DNA from: Gymnothorax reevesii
Lineage: Eukaryota; Chordata; Actinopteri; Anguilliformes; Muraenidae
DNA length: 64,000 nt
NCBI GenBank assembly: GCA_029721435.1
Contig: CM056580.1
Coordinates: 78,579,367-78,643,366 of the forward strand
Reading direction: 5' to 3'
A program made the translations under genes and the position numbers. Below, one piece after another: positions 59,000 through 64,000 of this stretch; position 1 is the first letter of the stretch, and each line of letters begins with the position of its first letter. The notes under the pieces are model-generated. The model saw only the letters and a program-made list of their open reading frames with translations. It was not told where the DNA came from and did not search any database.

Positions 59000-59567
59000 A
59001 TTGTGTTGTCACATACTTAAAATACTCAATTTCAAACTGCAATAAAACCTATTTTTTATTTCCATTTTCAAGCTTCAATATCTTTTCATATACTAGTGTG
59101 AATGTGACTAATATGTATTTAAAGTTAATGTCAAATGGTTTATAAGAAGCACTGTACAAAATTTGAGATCTCTGACATAATTACAGAGCTGTCCACAAGA
59201 CTACAAAGCTGTTATCAAGAATTAGCATTCCAAATTATAACATAATTTTAATGGGGAAAAAGAACACCATCACAATTTTTGGATATATCATTAACAAAAA
59301 CCTGCTCTTTAAAGCGAACTTGATTTGGATTTGATACATGGTGTCATTCAGCAGGAATACAGCTTCAAATTTGCAGGAAAATGTGTTTGTCATTTTTGAT
59401 TGGCAATATCTCAGATGCTATTTACTTCACATTGGTAATTTTTCAGAAAACCATGTACCTCGTCCAAAAGACACCCCCACAAAATATCAGCCCTCTGTCA
59501 TAAAAACAGATGAGCTTACAGGCCCTTAAAAGTGCGGCCACAGTTTACAAAAAGAAATTTTCGACAG
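59000..59567. repeat. Fold-back element, right arm (interrupted by LTR element)
   Basis: Reverse complement of the left arm. It carries about 80 bp (about 59090-59170) absent from the left arm. At its outer end it reaches AAATTTTCGACAG, where the LTR retrotransposon begins. The arm resumes after that element (63995-64000) and then leaves the window. Confidence 0.83.
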
Positions 59568-60072
59568 TGTAATGTGAATATAGGGCACTGGAAGGCAGTA
59601 TTTACCTTTTTTTTTATTCAGCTCAGACTGGAGCTATGTTTAGACATGTCCTGGACATGTCTGGGGCAAGTCCCCGAAAAGTAAAAAAAAGAGGTCTAAA
59701 TGTGGGTGGGGTCTGCAAAAGAGTATATAAGGAAAAGAATTGAGACAGTAAAGTAGTAGGAGAAATTGCAAGAAGATGACCAGACCTGCCATTCTGTTCA
59801 AGACCTGTGACATTTCTTTTGTGGATTTCTTTGCCTGTGTTTGAGCATTTTCATTATCCAGGACATCACCAAGCCACCCCACAAAAAGGGACTGTAAATA
59901 TTTCTTTTTTTTTTCCTAATCAATCTTGGTCTTTAGGTTCATTAGTTGTTAGTTAGTTGTTATTGTCTTTGTCTGTTAAATTAAATGTGTTTAAGTTTTA
60001 AAAAAACTGTGTGTCATCCCTTGCTGTTGCTGTTGTGTTGTTTTAAAGTAATAACAAATTGGGGCCATAACA
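59568..60072 (+). repeat. 5' LTR
   Basis: 505 bp from TGTAATGTGAATATAG to GGGGCCATAACA. It contains a TATA-like box (TATATAA, 59724-59730) and an ATTAAA polyadenylation-type signal at 59980-59985. Confidence 0.93.
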
Positions 60073-60100
60073 AATTGGGGGCTCAAGGTCCGGGATAGAC
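60073..60100 (+). promoter_or_regulatory. Putative primer binding site
   Basis: A TGGGGGCTCAAGGTCCGGGA stretch begins at 60076, four bases after the LTR. It starts with TGG, as expected for pairing to a tRNA 3' CCA end. The tRNA species was not identified. Confidence 0.5.
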
Positions 60101-60187
60101 CATTTTGTGAGTCATTTATTAAAAATCTAACATTTCAAATTGTAAAAAAATTTTTTTTAATTGAATACATATATATTGACAACAGCA

Positions 60188-61357
60188 ATGGATGATTTCT
60201 TGGCATCACCAACCGTAGGGGTTTTGAAGTCTTTTAAAAAGACAGAACTGCTAGAAATTTGCAGACAGTTGGAGCTGACAGAGGTAAAACCAGCCATGCG
60301 AAAAGCAAGACTGGCTAGAGAGATAGTTGAATATTACATTGATGAAAATGTGTTTGCACCCGGAGATCTGGAACAGTTTCCAGTGGAAAATCCAAATATA
60401 GAAATGGAACTTAAATTAAAAATGCTAGAGATTGAAATGGAGGAAAAAGAAAAACAAAGGCAGTTTGACTTAGAAAAATTAGCAATAGAAGAGAAAAAAG
60501 AAAGGGAGGAAAAAGAAAAACAAAGAGAATTTGAGAGGGAAGAAAAAGAAAAACAAAGGCAGTTTGAGTTAGAAAAATTAGTAAGAGAAGAAAAACAAAG
60601 AGAATTTGAGAGAGAGAAAGAGGAAAGAGCAGAAAGAGAGAGACAGAGACAAAGAGATTTTGAATTAGAGAAGTTGGATAGAGAAGAAAGACTCCAAATG
60701 GAGAAACTAAAAATTAAAATTGAAACTAAAAATAAATTTTGCGCCAGTCAGGAGGTAAAACTGGTGCCTCCATTTTCAGAAAAGGATGTTGACAACTATT
60801 TCCAGTGTTTTGAAAAGGTAGCAAAGAGTTGCCAGTGGCCAAAGGAACACTGGCCTCTGATGTTGCAAACTGTCCTCAAGGGTAAAGCTCAACAAGCCTA
60901 TTCGGCTTTGTCTGCAGATGATTCCTCTGATTATGAGGTTGTCAAAAAGGTTATTTTGAGAGCTTATGAGTTGGTTCCAGAGGCTTACCGATAGAAATTC
61001 AGAGGTCTGAAGAAATCTGAAAATCAGACTTATGTTGAATTTGCTAATGAGAAGCAGGTTTGCTTTGAGCGCTGGTGTACTTCTATGGAGGTCAAGGATG
61101 ATTTCAACTCACTAAAAGAGATGGTGTTAGTTGAGGAATTCAAGAACTGTGTTAAGGATGATATTAAGACCTACCTTAATGAGAAGCAAGCACTGAATTT
61201 CCAATCAGCTGCCAAATTTGCAGATGAATATGTTCTCACACATAAGTCCAAATTTCAGTCTAGCAGTAATAATAGATGGTCCCAATTTCAGAAAAAGGGT
61301 TATGGTGATACCCAAGATTCCTCACCCAAAGACAAAGATGAGGACTTATTGTTATGA
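60188..61357 (+). pseudogene. gag: Retrotransposon gag, interrupted and truncated
   Basis: Gag forms the particle that packages the element's RNA. The start chosen is MDDFLAS at 60188. Residues 1-60 look like a small helical N-terminal domain. A long charged coiled coil follows (about 75-180, repeated EEKEKQRQFE-type units). After it comes the capsid-like region (LVPPFSEKDVDNYFQCFEKVA) typical of this fish group. An in-frame TAG at 60992-60994 interrupts it, and the same frame continues to 61357 (VLVEEFKNCV, AAKFADEYVLTHK). The zinc-knuckle end is lost at the deletion junction near 61345. A first open part of 269 residues could still be translated. Confidence 0.82.
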
Positions 61358-63356
61358 CCATGAGAAAGACTGGGATGAAGGGGTTCATTTGCTGTTGTTT
61401 GCAGCTAGAGAAGCAGTGCAGGAGTCTACTGGATTCAGTCCATTTGAGCTAGTGTTTGGTCATGAAGTGAGAGGACCTTTGCTATTATTGAGTGAACAAT
61501 GGCAAGAGGAAGAGCCGCAAATCAGTCTGTTAGACTATGTTAGCAAGTTCAAGGAAAGATTGCGTGCAGCTTGTGACCTTGCCAAAGAGAACTTGAAATC
61601 AAGTCAGGGAAAAATGAAAACTTGGTATGATCATAAGGCTAGAAGTCGTGAATTTAAACCAGGAGACAAGGTCCTTGTGTTGTTTCCCTTGCAGTCCAAT
61701 CCATTGCAGGCTAGATTTCATGGTCCTTATGAAATTCTGACAAAACTCAATGATCTCAATTACATTGTGAAGGCTCCAGATAGGAGAAAACCAAAACAAT
61801 TGTGTCATATTAACATGCTAAAGCCTTATCATGACAGAAATGCTAGGGTTGCAGCTGTCACTTCAGATTCTCCAATGGTCGAAACGTGTGAAGATGAGGG
61901 GGAGTTTCAAGATGATGAACCAAGAATTAAAGCTGAAGTTCTTTCATGTAAATTGTCAAACACTGTAAAACTCCAGCACTTAGAACCCTCACAGAGAGAT
62001 CAGTTTGAAAGGTTGATCAAGAAATATGAGGATTTGTTTCCTGATGTTCCAAAGAGAGTTTCTATAGCCTCTCATGATGTAGATGTTGGTGATGCCAAAC
62101 CAATTAAACAGCATCCGTACCGGATGAATCCTGAAAAGAGAAAGATTGCTGAGAAAGAGGTTGAGTACATGTTAGAACATGATATTATCAGACCCTCCAA
62201 CTCAGATTGGAGTTCACCTTGTGTGCTAGGTCCAAAACCTGATGGAAGTACTAGATTCTGTACAGATTATCGTAAAGTCAATGCTGTAACTAGAACTGAT
62301 GTGTTTCCAATACCTAGGATTGATGATTGTATTGATAGAGTAAGGCAAGCAAAGTTTCTGACCAAGATTGATTTATTGAAGGGTTATTGGTGTGTGCCTT
62401 TAACTGAGAGGGCCAAGAGCATCTCTGCTTTTGCCACACCATCTGGATTGTACCAGTATGAAGTCCTACCCTTTGGCATGAAAAATGCCCCAGCCACGTT
62501 CCAAAGGATGATACAGTCTACAATCGCCGGATTGCCACACACGGGTGCGTACATCGATGACCTGATCACATGGAGTGACTCCTGGGAAGAACATCTAAAA
62601 GATGTAGAGACGTTGTTCCAGCGCTTGACCCAGGCTAACCTGACTGTTAACCTGAGCAAGAGTGACTTTGGTTGTGCTACTGTCACCTATCTTGGCTACG
62701 TCATAGGCCAGGGTAAGGTGGCACCCATAAATGCTAAAGTCCAAGCCATCATGGACTTTCCAGTTCCTGACAACAAAAAAGCTTTGCGCCGCTTCCTTGG
62801 AATGATCGGGTACTACCGCAAGTTCTGCAAGAACTTTGCTGAGATTGCTCTCAGTCTAATGAACCAACTGAAGAAAGGCGTAAAGTTCACTTGGGATGAT
62901 GCATGCCAGAGAGCCTTCGATCGCCTGAAGTCTCTGCTGTGTCACTTCCCCGTGCTCAAATCTCCTGACTTCAACAAACCGTTCTCCATCGCGGTCGATG
63001 CTAGCGACCAAGCTTGTGGATCTGTGCTCCTACAGAGAAGTGACTCTGATGACATTGAGCATCCCGTGGCATACTTCTCCAGGAAGTTCAATCGCCACCA
63101 AAGGAACTATTCCACAATAGAGAAGGAGCTGTTGGCTCTGGTCCTTTCTTTACAACACTTTGAGGTTTATGTTTGTACAGGACAAAAGCCAATGATTGTG
63201 TACACTGACCACAATCCGTTAATGTTTTTGAGTAAGATGAAAAACAAGAATCGGAGATTGTTGAATTGGAGTTTGATTTTACAGGAGTTTGACTTGGAAA
63301 TTAAGCATGTGAAGGGTACAGACAATGTAATTGCTGATTGCTTATCCCGTGTTTGA
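61345..63356 (+). pseudogene. pol: Retrotransposon pol fragment: integrase C-term, RT, RNase H
   Basis: One open frame, about 670 residues after the junction, runs to the stop at 63354-63356. It opens with the end of integrase (HEKDWDEG, REAVQESTGFSP, VFGHEVRGP) and the GPY/F module (ARFHGPYEIL, about 61710), then CHINMLKPYH. An acidic linker leads to reverse transcriptase (about 62000-62790), with the YIDD active site at 62550-62561. RNase H follows (VDASDQACG about 62990, EKELLAL, YTDHNPL about 63200, ending in IADCLSRV). The frame stops after RNase H, so no integrase lies downstream. Protease and the integrase zinc and DDE parts are missing. It is in a different frame from gag and has no start of its own. 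Confidence 0.87.
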
Positions 63357-63489
63357 ATGTGTATATATATATCATGTGTTTGAATATTGTATGATATGTA
63401 TATATAGACAAGTGTTCACTTAACCATTTTGTATTGAAAAGAAAAATTTTGCCTTTATGAGTCAAAATTTTTCCCTTTTGGAATGGAGG
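63357..63489 (+). other. 3' untranslated region and polypurine tract
   Basis: An AT-rich spacer with TATATATAT, then GGAATGGAGG immediately before the 3' LTR, which serves as the likely polypurine primer for plus-strand synthesis. Confidence 0.6.
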
Positions 63490-63994
63490 TGTAATGTGAA
63501 TATAGGCCACTGGAAGGCAGTATTTACCTTTTTTTTTATTCAGCTCAGACTGGAGCTATGTTTAGACATGTCCTGGACATGTCTGGGGCAAGTCCCCGAA
63601 AAGTAAAAAAAAGAGGTCTAAATGTGGGTGGGGTCTGCAAAAGAGTATATAAGGAAAAGAACTGAGACAGTAAAGTAGTAGGAGAAATTGCAAGAAGATG
63701 ACCAGACCTGCCATTCTGTTCGAGACCTGTGACATTTCTTTTGTGGATTTCTTTGCCTGTGTTTGAGCATTTTCATTATCCAGGATATCACCAAGCCACC
63801 CCACAAAAAGGGACTGTAAATATTTCTTTTTTTTTTCCTAATCAATCTTGGTCTTTAGGTTCATTAGTTGTTAGTTAGTTGTTATTGTCTTTGTCTGTTA
63901 AATTAAATGTGTTTAAGTTTTAAAAAAACTGTGTGTCATCCCTTGCTGTTGCTGTTGTGTTGTTTTAAAGCAATAACAAATTGGGGCCATAACA
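63490..63994 (+). repeat. 3' LTR
   Basis: 505 bp, same length as the 5' LTR and differing at about five substitutions seen by eye (for example GGGCAC versus GGCCAC near the start, and GTAATAAC versus GCAATAAC near the end). It is followed by ACAG, the target duplication. Confidence 0.93.
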
Positions 63995-64000
63995 ACAGAA

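Larger units (their letters stand above)
59568..63994 (+). mobile_element. Ty3/gypsy-type LTR retrotransposon, internally deleted, Gmr1-like order
   Basis: The element has two 505-bp LTRs (TG...CA) and a 4-bp target duplication ACAG (59564-59567 and 63995-63998). The interior has gag, then C-terminal integrase sequence, then reverse transcriptase and RNase H. The LTRs differ at about five positions by eye, so insertion is recent. The interior is only about 3.4 kb. The gag 3' end, protease and most of integrase are gone, apparently in one deletion at about 61345. With a stop in gag as well, this copy cannot be autonomous. Confidence 0.9.

Noticed and set aside
63357..63489. Envelope gene downstream of pol (retrovirus-like element)
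   Set aside because: Only 133 bp separate the pol stop from the 3' LTR and there is no open frame there, so this is a retrotransposon without an envelope gene.

Overview
The window looks like genomic DNA from a ray-finned (teleost) fish. The evidence is vertebrate genes with GT-AG exon structure, CA/GT microsatellites, fish-type Tc1/mariner elements, tRNA-derived SINEs, an L2-like LINE remnant, many MITEs and a Ty3/gypsy LTR retrotransposon. There is no bacterial organisation, so operons, ribosome binding sites and CRISPR do not apply. All calls come from reading the sequence; no database search was run.

Host genes. Two cellular genes are recognisable, both on the minus strand. The first coding exon of an SH2B-family adaptor, best matched to sh2b3 (LNK), lies at 24304-25245. 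It holds the phenylalanine-zipper dimerisation region, a proline-rich linker and the start of the PH domain, and ends in a clean phase-0 splice donor. The remaining PH, SH2 and C-terminal exons are not seen, so 1-24303 is read as a large intron. The single coding exon of pheta1 (FAM109A/Ses1), an endosomal PH-domain protein that binds OCRL, lies at 52118-52963, with a likely 5' UTR exon near 55.5 kb. SH2B3 and PHETA1 are neighbours in human, which supports both names; here they lie in tandem rather than divergent.

Layout. 1-24 kb: intron of sh2b3 with microsatellites, old Tc1/mariner remnants (7.85-9.44, 11.9-13.26, 20.1-22.1 kb), an intact-looking Tc1 element (20294-21953) nested in one of them, and an L2-like LINE remnant (22.4-23.5 kb). 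24.3-25.25 kb: sh2b3 exon. 25.25-38 kb: intron 1 and upstream DNA with several MITEs and an unusual palindromic minisatellite at 34.4-34.6 kb. 38.5-51.6 kb: a repeat-dense interval of nested Tc1 remnants, a TTAA-target element, SINEs, a U2 snRNA-derived fragment and at least six copies of a hairpin-terminated repeat family. One copy carries tandem repeats with CTCF-like motifs. 51.6-55.6 kb: pheta1. 56.4-64 kb: a long inverted-repeat (fold-back) element. A mariner-like element interrupts its left arm, and a nearly complete LTR retrotransposon (59568-63994, 505-bp LTRs, 4-bp target duplication) interrupts its right arm. In that retrotransposon integrase sequence lies upstream of reverse transcriptase, the Gmr1-type order.

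Function together. The two host genes act in separate processes: SH2B3 in cytokine and receptor tyrosine kinase signalling, PHETA1 in endosome recycling with OCRL. Most of the rest is a layered record of transposition. Several insertions can be ordered in time because they interrupt one another and leave target-site duplications.
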